DNA of 64,000 nucleotides. Origin: Mycocentrospora acerina. Taxonomy: Eukaryota > Ascomycota > Dothideomycetes > Pleosporales. The stretch's first letter is position 1, and every line of letters starts with the position of its first letter. The notes beneath the pieces are model-generated. The model saw only the letters and a list, made by a program, of their open reading frames with translations. It was not told where the DNA came from and did not search any database. The stretch covers positions 1 to 64,000 of the forward strand of contig JAKUHH010000064.1 of assembly GCA_022701365.1 (NCBI GenBank), written 5' to 3'. Of the stretch, positions 23,765-34,000 are shown piece by piece. A program made the translations under genes and the position numbers.

Positions 23765-24815
23765 GGTCTTCGCACTCGGCCACCGCCCAGTACGGTGATG
23801 AGCACAGAACAAGCTCTTATCGGTGGAAGAAGTGGTCGTGACGTGGGTATACTTGTGTAAAAAGTGTATGTTCTGATTGAGCAGCTTCGGTCATGAATTT
23901 TTTTTCCCTGAGATTTTTCGTCAGAATAAGATATTCTTCGTGTTGTCCAAAGTGGTGTGTGTAAATGTGTTGTTTTTATTTACAGAACGGGGTGAGCGAT
24001 TTATATTTCGGATTTCGGATCAACAATGTAGCGGAAGTAAATATTCCAAACGAGATGCGTGATTATTCCGATGACGATGTCTCGCAAACTTCTCTAGTCA
24101 TTGAATATATCAGAGTCTTGATGGAAGGTCGAGTTAAAAAATTGTCTAAAAGTCTCAATTCAGTTGTACGGCGCTACTTGAGTGAGAATGTGACTGATAT
24201 GCACCCGTTTACCCACAAACAGCAAGCCATCCGGCTCGAGACATCCATCAGCGTCATCCGGTGATTTACGCAAAGAAAAAACCTCGACTCTGACTAGGAG
24301 CGGGTGTACTTTCATTTCACGGCGGACAATCAATGTCCACAGATCATGGTTGAGTCATCCACGGCCGAACCTCGCTAGTCGTCTTCCCGAAAGGCAAGCG
24401 CGACGCGTGACTTGTCACGGACCAATCAGGTTGCGTGATGTGGGTTGCTTTGGTGGAAGTCTACAAGGAATAGCAGAATGAGTGCAACCACGACCGCGGA
24501 TGATCAGTCGGCCAAGCACATTTCAATCATACCGGAGCGTGGAAGCAAGTAGTTGCAGGTATTTGGCCGTGTGATGAGAAGTATAAAAAAAGGGAGAGCA
24601 AGCCAAGTTTAGTGTTGTTGTATCAATTGTTTGACCTGCAACATTGCTGTTTCTGCCCTCTTTAAGAAACCACTTTCCAACCCCCCTCCATCCCACCTCC
24701 TATTTCAATCATTGGAGTATCTGTTGAAAACACAAGAAGAAGAAGACAAATATCAACAACCTTGGGCTTAGCTACCTCACCCTGACCAAACAACCATTTC
24801 TCTCCATTTCCCAAC
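23765..24815 (+). promoter_or_regulatory. Intergenic; promoter of the D-serine dehydratase gene
   Basis: A TATA-like GTATAAAAAA lies at 24581-24590, about 225 bp before the start codon, followed by a long pyrimidine- and A-rich leader. A TGAGTCA (Gcn4/AP-1 type) lies at 24351-24357. Small open frames at 23877-24264 have no family signal. Confidence 0.4.
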
Positions 24816-26512
24816 ATGTCGCCTCAGACTCAAACTCAATCTGTCGCCAACTACCCCCTCGCGCTTCCTTCTACCCTCTCCACTCAATTCGTCGGCAAGA
24901 AGCTCGTCGATCTGCCCACCCCTGCCGTGGTCTTGGACCGCGCGCTCCTGCGCCGAAACTGCAATGCCATGTTGGATGTGTGCAAAGAGTTGGGCGTTGG
25001 GTTTCGTGCGCATGTCAAGAGTCACAAGGTAGGTGTCGTCATTTTTTATTGCTATTGTTGTTGTTGTTACTGCAAGTGTGATTGCAAGTGTTATTGCAAG
25101 TGTTTATGCTATTGTTATTCCTATTCCCTTTATCGTCGCTATCGTCAACAACATCACCATCACCATCACCATCACCATCATTTCGTTGGAAAGTAATTTG
25201 TTCACAAGAGAAAAAGTTGTACAATGCTAATAGGGAGAATTAAATAGACGTTGGAATTGTCTAAATTACAGGTCGGAAGTGATGAGAGTCGGCCAGCAGA
25301 TTTCATCGTCTCGACGGTCATGGAGGCAGAGCAATTATTCGCACATGTAGAGGCTTGTCAGAGTATTGGACGAAAGAGCAGTGTAAGTCAACCTTGTTTT
25401 AGTACTGGAAAAATTTCTTATTTTATTTGATTTGATTTGGTGCTGCAAAGTACAATCATTTGCTTACTTCGACGGAAACATTCTAGATTCTCTACGGCGT
25501 ACCTGTCTCTCAATCTACTCTCCCCCGACTTCTGCATCTTGCTAGTAGCCTTGAACCGGGGTCAATCAACGTCATTATCGACAACCAAGAAGCATTCCTC
25601 AAGTTCCACGACCAGGTCAAAGATAGCGATAGGCGAATTGGCGTCTTTATCAAGATTGATACAGGCTATCACCGTGCGGGTATCAAGACCTCATCTCCAA
25701 AGTTTCCAGCGCTTGTGGAAACTGTAGCAGCACATGCAGGGTCCGACTTTCGGGGATTTTACTCGCATTTCGGACACTCGTATGCGGGGAATTCGCAAGA
25801 TGACGCAGCAGATGGACTAATTGAAGAGTTGACACAGCTGAACGAGGCTTGTAAAATCGTGCCAAATACATTTACAGGCAAATTGGTGTTGAGCGTTGGG
25901 GCGACACCTACTGCTACTGCCGCGCAGAATATGGTCTCGAGTCAATCCCCGCGCGTAAAAGAGTTCCAAGAGATATTGGCGAGACTCAAAGAGAAACATG
26001 TAGTCGAGCTACATGCGGGCGTGTACCCGTTGCTCGATTGTCAGCAGGTGGCTACGCATGCGCGACCTTCAGAGGGTGTTGCGGGACTGTCCAAGGACAA
26101 TATTGGGATCAGAATGCTCGTCGAGGTGTCGAGTGTATACGACGAGCGTGATAAACCGGAAGTGCTGGTCTCGGCTGGTTCGCTGGCAATGGGTCGTGAG
26201 CCGTGCAAGAGTTATCCCGGATGGGGGATTGTGACGGGTGCATTGGGAAACCGAGCGACGAAATCAGTGTATGATGAGAGTGGTGAGAGAAGGGGATGGA
26301 TTGTTGGGAGGATTAGCCAGGAGCATGGGATTCTGACTTGGGAGGGTGACGAAGAAAAGATGAATCCATTGGCGATTGGAGATAAGTTGACAATCTGGCC
26401 CAACCATGCTTGTGTGGCTGGCGCGGGATTTGGCTGGTATCTGATTGTTGATTCGGACGAAAGCGAGGGCGAGACGGTTGTAGATGTGTGGGTGCGCTGG
26501 CGAGGGTGGTAG
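24816..26512 (+). CDS. DSD1: D-serine dehydratase (D-serine ammonia-lyase)
   Basis: Three exons: 24816-25028, 25272-25382, 25487-26512; 449 aa. Converts D-serine to pyruvate and ammonia with PLP and zinc. The N-terminal alanine-racemase-like barrel has LPTPAVVLDRALL and HVKSHK, where Lys68 is the expected PLP lysine. Later come FIKIDTGYHRAGI and GFYSHFGHSYA. The C-terminal domain carries the zinc pair His415 and Cys417 in NHACVAGAG. The related D-threonine aldolase family is the main alternative; the His-x-Cys zinc site and the C-terminal domain favour D-serine dehydratase. Intron 1 (25029-25271) is long for this window and consists largely of simple repeats. Confidence 0.88.
25043..25185 (+). 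repeat. Simple repeats inside intron 1 of the D-serine dehydratase gene
   Basis: A TTG/TTGTTG run, then TTGCAAGTG units (about 25071-25110), then ATCACC hexamers (25153-25180). All lie between the donor at 25029 and the acceptor at 25271, so they are spliced out. They remain open in reading frame and could mimic coding sequence (Cys- and His-rich) to a gene finder. Confidence 0.75.
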
Positions 26513-26658
26513 GGGAATCATCTCGACGTGTTGTGCAGGCTAGATGTGGACAGAGAATGACGCACAGAATGGGTGGAGCCGGGGAGACGGACCATAGAAA
26601 TACAGTCAGTCATACATGCAAATGTGCAATTCCAAACATGATGACACTTGCACCTTTA

Positions 26659-26749
26659 TTGTCACCGCTGATTTGGCTAAGCAGAGTACTTGGACGCTGT
26701 CCTTGTTGTCACCGCTGATTTGGTTGAGCAAAGTACTTGGACGCTGTCC
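26659..26749 (-). repeat. 47-bp tandem duplication at the 3' end of the neighbouring gene
   Basis: Two 44-bp copies, 26659-26702 and 26706-26749, differ at three positions. The inner copy contains the last codons and TGA stop of the minus-strand gene ending at 26709. The outer copy lies just beyond the stop and repeats the same tail and stop codon. Confidence 0.85.
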
Positions 26750-27902
26750 CTCTATTGCTGCTGCCGCTGCCGCTGCCGCTGACGCTGTCCCTCCCTGCTT
26801 GAGCGGGCACTGCTGGCGGGGCAGGCTGTGTGGGGAATGCTGGTGGAGTGGAGACGGCGAGCGAGGGATAGGCGAGGTGAGTCGAGGGTGTCTCCCACTT
26901 GAGGTTCTGAGCATAAAGGCCAATGGCTTTGACTTCGTTCAGAATCTGATTGAGCGTGTGGGAATGCTGGCCCGACTCGTGCAGGATCCTGTTTTGAAAG
27001 TTCTCGCGGTCCTGGCGCTGGCGGTCGTGGAAGCCGGCCGACGAGGTGCGCCATGTGTCCTCGCGTTTGTCGTGCAAGTCTGCGGCGACGCGGCGGCAGT
27101 CCTCGACCCACTTGATCTGGGTGGAGACGAGCTTGGCTTGGTGGCGCACAATGTTGGGTATCGAGGCGCCGAGGTGGTCACTGTCGAGGTGGTCACTGTC
27201 GAGGTGGTCATTGTCGAGGTGGTCATTGTCGAGGTTGGGTGAGGGGAAGGAAGTGTTGGTGGTGGTGTTGGCGATGGAGGTGCGCAAGGGCTGGCGTGTA
27301 TGCCGTGGGTGTTTGTCTGGGTATGGAGGCGGGTGTTTGTCTGGGTGTGGAGGTGCATGCATGTCTAGGTGTGGAGGTGGGCGTGCATGGTCATCCCACT
27401 TGGACTTGCCGTCGTCGTCGTCGACAGTGGCAGAGAGTCTGCGCTTCTTCTGTGACACGACAGGCTTGTTGTATGCAGTGGCAGGCTGGAGCGTGGCGCG
27501 GACGGTGACGGGATACTCGTCGCCGTCGTCGTCGGGCACAATGGCCAGCAGCCACGTGTGGGCGTGGCTCCCGGCAAGCTGGAGCTCGAGGCTGCCGTGC
27601 GCCGTGGCCCAGGTGCCGTCACGCCTGTCCAGCTCGCGCTTGAAGTCGTTGATGGCGAGGGCGATCTTGGCGCAGGCGGCCGTGACGAGCGCGTCTTGCC
27701 CGTCTGGCCTGTCCTGCGCGTCTGGCCTGTCCTGCGCGTCTTGCCAGTCCTGCGCATCCTGCCTGGCCTGCGCGCCTTGCCTGCCGCGGCTGTCTTGCCC
27801 GCCCGTGTGGGTGTGGGTGTGGGTGTGGATGACGGCGTCCATGGTGGCAGTGGCAGTGGCAGTGGCAATGGCAGTGGCCGTCCAGATGCAGGTCCCGTCC
27901 AC
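26709..27902 (-). CDS. Uncharacterised protein with several in-frame tandem repeats
   Basis: Single open frame of 397 codons; I do not recognise the family. The N-terminus is low complexity: Ala-Thr repeats, then a His-Thr run (27805-27830), then Gln-Asp-rich repeats (27695-27790). Residues about 70-140 look folded: AACAKIALAINDFKRELDRRDGTW and a WLLAIVPDDDGDEYPVTV strand-rich piece. Two more arrays follow: PPHPDKHP-like 27-nt units (27307-27391) and LDNDH/LDSDH 15-nt units (27171-27236). The C-terminal 120 residues are charged and helical (VEDCRRVAADLHDKREDTW onward), suggesting a coiled coil, with a Gly-Ser tail. The start could instead be the Met at 27842. Soluble, no signal peptide. High GC and a head-to-head neighbour at 28362. 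Confidence 0.6.
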   Translation of the reverse strand: MDGTCIWTATAIATATATATMDAVIHTHTHTHTGGQDSRGRQGAQARQDAQDWQDAQDRPDAQDRPDGQDALVTAACAKIALAINDFKRELDRRDGTWATAHGSLELQLAGSHAHTWLLAIVPDDDGDEYPVTVRATLQPATAYNKPVVSQKKRRLSATVDDDDGKSKWDDHARPPPHLDMHAPPHPDKHPPPYPDKHPRHTRQPLRTSIANTTTNTSFPSPNLDNDHLDNDHLDSDHLDSDHLGASIPNIVRHQAKLVSTQIKWVEDCRRVAADLHDKREDTWRTSSAGFHDRQRQDRENFQNRILHESGQHSHTLNQILNEVKAIGLYAQNLKWETPSTHLAYPSLAVSTPPAFPTQPAPPAVPAQAGRDSVSGSGSGSSNRGTASKYFAQPNQR

Positions 27903-28204
27903 GCCCGGCGTCTACGTGCAGGCTCGGCGCGAGAATGGAGTCGCGCGTGCTCGACCTGGCCTCCCCGCCCTGCCCAGCGCTGACCCGCCGGCCCGCCATG
28001 GAGCTTGAGCTTGGGCGCCGCCGCCGAGTCACGCATCGTCGTCGACCGGCCGGGCTCTAAGTGGCTCGACGCCCGCGCCCGCACAACGTCAGACCCAACG
28101 CCCCTGGCCGTTGGCCTCGCCTGAGCGTTTCTTATTCCGCTTGCTCCCGCCGCCGCCGACGCGAAACGTCCAGCGACCCTTCCCTGGCGCTGCTCTCCGC
28201 CCCC

Positions 28205-28235
<31 letters not shown>

Positions 28236-28361
28236 GCCGCCTGCCTCGCCTGCCCCGCCTGCCACGCCCGCCCGTCGATGCGCATAGCACTGCACCCGCC
28301 CATCCCATGTAGACAGCCGGCAGCCAGCAGCCAGCCCGGCACGCCGACGGGCCCCACAGCC
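27903..28361. promoter_or_regulatory. GC-rich divergent promoter region
   Basis: 460 bp between two head-to-head genes, so it should drive both. It is GC- and CGCC-rich, has a CACCAC run at 28211-28232, and no TATA box. Long antisense frames here are a by-product of composition. Confidence 0.45.
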
Positions 28362-29459
28362 ATGGTGCCCTTTCGCAGGCCATCCCAGCGCCAGCACCAG
28401 CCCCAACACCAGCCCCAACACCAACACCAACACCAACACCAGCACCAGCACCAGCACCAGCACCAGCACCACCGCGCCTCGCCCGACTGGCTCGATGCCC
28501 GCGACACGCGCATCGTCACGGCCACGTTCCCCATCCACCCGCTGCCCTCGATGCAGGCCGCATTCGAGGAGTCGATGCTCGATGCCACCGGCCAGACAGG
28601 CCATGTGCCCTTCCCACCCCCCAACAAGAGCGTCAAGGCAAGGCAGCAGCTGCTGTGCAGAGACGGAGACGCCGACGAGCTGTCGTGGAACTTTACCTAT
28701 TCCTGCCACTGGCGACACTACCCCCGGGGCAAGTTCCACCCCCTGCTCAAGACGGCCGCGCAGATTGTCTTTGGCGTCCACCTGCTGCACCAGCGCATGG
28801 AGAAGTCGATTGCCGACGTCGCCGACATCCTGCTCAAGCACGTCAACGAGCTCGACAGCTTCCTGCAGCGCGCAAACGAAGACATTGAGAGCAGCCTCAA
28901 GGACATGCTCTTCCGCCGCAAGTGCCTCAAGGTGCCCATGGAGCACGTCAACGAATTCGATCGCCTCCTCGAAGACCGCAGCTACCGCGCCCAGCTCCTC
29001 GACGGCAACGTTACCATTGAGCGCACCACCACCCGCATGTCCACCATGCTCGACGACTACCTTGCCGACATGAACACGCTGCGCGACACCAACCAGAAGC
29101 TGAATGCATACCTGCAAGACATTGGCCAGCAATGGACATATCACAACGACGACATTGCCCGCATCTACTCGGCCATGTGTGGAAACACTGGCGGCTGGTC
29201 ACAGTTTCTGCAGAGCCTGGCCGCAAAGGCCGAGAAACTGGGCATTGTGCTGGTGCAGGTGAGCAGCTACTGCAATGAGATTGAGAAGCGTTGCGGAGCT
29301 GCAAGTCGAAAAAGCCTCATTGCAACCCGCTCCTCGTCGCGAAATTCCTCAAACTCACGCGACAATCCCCGTATCTTTCGTACCCTCTCCAACAATAAAC
29401 CTCTCCCTACCGTCCCAAGCGAGCGCCCCCCGTACAAACCATTTTCCTCCACCACCACC

Positions 29460-29498
<39 letters not shown>

Positions 29499-30182
29499 AG
29501 CAGCAGCATACTTTCCAAATCCTCAACCAACTCCCGTGCCTCGACCATACGGACAATACCACAGTCGCAGTCAGATTCCAACATGAATTCTAAATATACA
29601 GAATCTCAAAGCCGGAATGCAGACTCTGCCTCATCGTCTGTGAATCCCCATTACCGCGCCAAACAACACCACGGACAATCAACTTTGCAGACCGAGCCTC
29701 AAGGCAACCGCCTCGCCAACCTCCGACGAGCCAGCGTTCCCCCCGAACCGCTATCCACGCAACCACAACCACAACCACAGCCACAGCCACAGCCACCACC
29801 ACAATCACAATCACAATCACAACCACTCCAGCAAAAAGCTGACAATAGCCCCACCATAACCTGTCAAGACTCAGCCTACTCCTCCGTTTCAGGCGTCTCC
29901 ATCACCTCTCCCACCCTACGTCCGGAATCCTCATCATCCACGCAACCGCACTTTGGCCTCTTCCCCAGTACCACCAACAACAGTAACCACACGGCTCAAA
30001 ACTCGATTTCCGAACTTCGCAGCAGTAGGAATAGTACGAGCACGACGGCACTTCCCATCTACGTTCCAGGGCGAGATGATGAGGCCGCCAACAGGAGGTT
30101 GAGCAAGAGAAGCAGTTTTTCATCGCTGAAGCAATTATTTGGGAGGAAGAAGAAGGACAGAATGGGGGACATTGTTGAATGA
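28362..30182 (+). CDS. Uncharacterised coiled-coil protein with poly-Gln/His, poly-Asn and Pro-Gln tracts
   Basis: 606 aa from the ATG at 28362 (GCCATGG, a strong start context); an in-frame ATG at 28278 is the alternative. I do not recognise a named family. After about ten residues comes a Gln-His tract encoded by CACCAG and CACCAA units (28390-28471). A conserved-looking core follows (about 28480-29310): WLDARDTRIVTATFPI, NFTYSCHWRHYPRGKFHPLL, and a long heptad-rich stretch from HQRMEKSIADVADILLKHV to KLNAYLQDIGQQWTYH, predicted coiled coil. The C-terminal half is Ser-rich and disordered, with poly-Asn (29449-29500) and Pro-Gln/Ser-Gln (29758-29826). It ends in a basic FGRKKKDRM patch. A scaffold or cytoskeletal role would be a guess. 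Confidence 0.7.
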
Positions 30183-30797
30183 TGGGTGCGATTTTCTCTC
30201 ATGGTTACACCCTTGAATTTTGTTCTATGCAGGCGTTTGGCTGAGTCGAGTGCTGCGGGCTTTTGCAGCCCTGACGTGGTTGTATACCCCCCCCCCTTTT
30301 TTTATATACCTGATCTTTCTTTCCAAGAAATTTTTTCTTGCATTTTTACCTTGCATTTGACATGGTTGGGGTTTTCATCATGTTTTCATACCACTATACA
30401 TAATCTCCTTTTTTCATTCTTCTTCTTCTTCTTCTTTTTGAGTTTTGCAAATGTAACATAAACAAGTACGCTTTGAACTAAGCCTCATCTTTTCATATTA
30501 TATCATACAAGTCGTCTTTCTTGATATAACCCAAGAGTGAAAGGAGCTTTGTTATTGTTTTGTTCTTTGAAAAAAAGTCGAGTACAGCAATAGTGCCAAC
30601 GATCTTGCCCAAAAAAGAATACATCGATCTAGACAATAACATGGCGACTATATCCTACCATTCCACCCTCTACAAGCGCACTTGCCTATTGATGGTCTTG
30701 GCCGTGAGGCAGGTACTGCTCAATCTAGTCAAGCAAGAACAACAGAGCAGCAACAAAAGTCATCTCCTTTTGCAGTCCTCCTCCCTCTCTCCCTCTT

Positions 30798-30844
<47 letters not shown>

Positions 30845-31065
30845 CTTCCCTTCCTCGCCCACAAACAGTCCAGCTTCCATTTCGTCAGCAACACTCACCC
30901 CCCCCCCACTTTTTTTGGTAGAAGTTGGTTGACAAAGGCTCTCTCTTTCTCTTTCTCTCTCTCTCTCTCTCTCGTCACTCGCTTGTGTATAGAATTCGAT
31001 AGTTGGAGAGGACTTTACTCCTTGTTTTGGACATTTCAATACCGCCTACATCTCTCGTTGGAAAC
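30183..31065 (+). promoter_or_regulatory. Intergenic with CT-rich promoter of the next gene
   Basis: Pure CT dinucleotide runs at about 30799-30841 and 30939-30973, plus CCCTCTCT stretches. Long pyrimidine tracts like these are common before transcription starts in filamentous ascomycetes. A C9 run (30900-30908) and T-rich runs also occur. The open frame at 30560-31099 is a by-product. Confidence 0.5.
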
Positions 31066-34000
31066 ATGCTTTCCGAACGAGATCCAAATGGCGGAATGAG
31101 TGGGCGCAACAGTCGGACGTCTAACCTCTCTGGCATGACACGATCAATACACAAACAAGGAGTAGGAGCGAGCAAACAGCAAGATTTCATCTCGTCTGTC
31201 GGTGGTCCTGGTGTCATGTCCATGCTCCGCACATCGACAGAGATGGGTAATCTTGCTGGTCTTACGAGCGACCTATCTGGAATCAGTAACGTTTTGCGTC
31301 CTCTAAACCGCAAGGGTGCTTCAAGCAGACTATCCACTGCATCATCCATGTCTGGTACTTCCAGTCATGCGAGTCGCCATCATCGTCAGTATCCTTCGTC
31401 CTCTTCGGCTGTACGACGTTCCACAACACGAGAGCCGCAGTACGTTGCCGACACCCTCTCACCTACTGTCATGAATATCCCTGTCTCGTCGCCCTTGATC
31501 CCTATACATAGCATGAGGAGTCGAGACAGAGACTCGGGTCGCTCCCTGTCTATGACGCACACCATGCAGCCAACTTTTCGACTTTCTAGCAACCGCTCTC
31601 TAGGAAGCCTCCGCGGCCGCGATCATCCCCCACGATCAAGGTCCCCATATCACTATCCAACTAGACTTCGACGGCCTCCTTATCGACCAGTCTCCCCAGC
31701 ATCGAGCGATGTTACAGGTACACATCCAAGACGATTTCACAGGTCTCACAGCAGCCACGGACAGCCACACAACTCTGGCCAAATGAGGTTGAGAATTCCA
31801 TCGGATGCAAGTATTGGCCACCAAGAGAAGATGCATGTCATGCCACATCATTCAAGCCGTAACCGTTCAACTGCCTTCTACAACGGATGGCATAGTGATA
31901 TCCCCCCTGTGCCGCCGCTTTTTCATCATCACATGGCTATCGAGAATGCTCGTCTGGTACGCAAGTCTGCAAAAGGATCATTCTCCAGCGGCTCCATCAA
32001 CCTGCGTACTAACTCCGATGCACCTTCCTCTGACTCACCGTCACCGCCAACACCGAAAGATGCACTGTCGTCTATGGAAGTTCTCATCAGCCCGACTGAC
32101 AATTATATGGCCATTGATACTATGAATGGTGTCTTGAAAGAAAATCCCGTGCATAGGCCGTCGTACTATGACTATAGCGAGCAGTTTGAGCGGGAGCAGT
32201 TCGCTGAGCCTGAGATGGCTATGGTTCCTGTTAGATTCACTCAGCACATCAAGACCATACATGAAGAACGAGGTATTGCTAAGCCAAACCCGTCTGAGCA
32301 TGTGATAGGAATAAAAAACATTAAGGAGCTTACCCGTTCAGAGTTGTCAAGCGTTATAGAGCTTCCTGCCTCCCCTGTTGCTCGACGCATCACTCGCGAT
32401 TTGATCTTGCAAGCACTCGATCCAGGTTCTACGACCGACGTAGAAGTGTCTGCAAGACTAGCTGCTGTAAAAGGTGGCATTGGACTCGCGGATCTTGATC
32501 TGACGGCAGGCAGCCATGTTGATGAAGAGTCGAGCAACCCGCCATTACCTCTTCAAGATCGGAAGGAGCTTCACCATAGCATCTTGTCCCAAACCGGATC
32601 AAGTGCGATTAACTCATCAACAATGGATTTTGCTATTCAGTACTCAATTCCCATGGTCACTGGAACACATCTTGATAATGTACCTCGTCCTGCTGATGGA
32701 ACCCTGTCTGACTCGCCATCTGGGCCTGGAGCTAGCACCGAGGACGGCATGTCGGATTTGATTGGTGGCTATCAGTACTCTGAGTCGAAGCAGGAAGACG
32801 ACGGTGTGCCAGACTATCAGCCAGCAAGAGTTTACGCGGGCGAGCCTGGTAGACATCTAGAGTCGACAAGGAGTCAACACGCTCAAAATTCTTCTGATGA
32901 ACAATCATTCAAGTCTTGTACAGACATACCAGAGCCCTCATCTCCAGAGCGAAAGTCCAACGATCAAGACGCGAGGTCGTTCAAGTCTTGCACAGATGTT
33001 TTGACAGAACAAAAGCCTTCGGAGACGAGATCGGATACTCACTCAGTCAAGACATTGAAGGAGACTTTGGAGCCAAATTGTATTTCAGTCTTTCCGCCGT
33101 CAACATTTCGAGAAATCGGCCGGTCAAACTTGAATTTTCTAACCAAGCAATCCTTCTCCGAAATGGCATTAACACGTCCTGCTCCTACTGGGATTCTAGA
33201 ACCGTATGCTAGGCAATATGAGCCGAATCTTTCGACAGCGAGCAGCAAACTCCGTATCAGCTCCAAGTCGAACATAAAACTGGGACCAGTATCCGTGTCT
33301 GCTTCATCACCCACTCTCGGCATGACACAACAATCACCAGTCGTTTCACCGCGCGAGACCAGTTCATCGAAAGAGGCACAGTGTTCAAAGGACATGGCAA
33401 CGTACTTGATGCGTCGATTCATACCAATGAGTTTCACCGTGGGACGCAAGGTCACAGAAGAAGACGGGACGGCGAAGTCCGAGAACAATAACGCACCCAC
33501 ATTTGGCGAGCCACCCCATCTACCACCCGGTCCAAATGACTTGGCATCATCCTCACACATGTCTTTGGAAGCGGTCAAGACACCAGAAGTAGCACTCAAT
33601 CAGCAGCATTCAATCTCCAGAAAGCAAAAGGAAGCTCGCATCCCATTCAAGGAGTGCAATCCTCTCGAAACATCGCATGTCAGTCCAGCGCTTGCAATTC
33701 ATCGATACTCATCCAGTAGCCCAGCTCCTTGCATCGCTGAGGCTTCGTCCATTTATTCTCCTCAAGGCAGTTCCGTACGATCTCGCGTGCAGTCGTCTCC
33801 AGCTGGAGTACCAATGCCCTCTAAGCAGAATCACCGAGACAGCCACACCACGACTCATCTCGTCTGGCATGGTCACAAATCTCTCAAAGTTCCTATTAAT
33901 CTTGTGAGTGAGTCTCATGTCCCTCTTTCGAATACTCAAGAGGATACAACAACGGACTTGAGATTGTCTGCGTACAAGTATCAGACTCCACTGCACTATC

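Noticed and set aside
27365..28636. 423-codon minus-strand open frame with a Cys-Trp run
   Set aside because: It is the antisense of GC-rich repeats (CACCAG units) spanning two genes and their promoter; no domain.
28089..29144. 351-codon minus-strand open frame
   Set aside because: Antisense shadow of the coiled-coil protein gene, kept open by high GC content.
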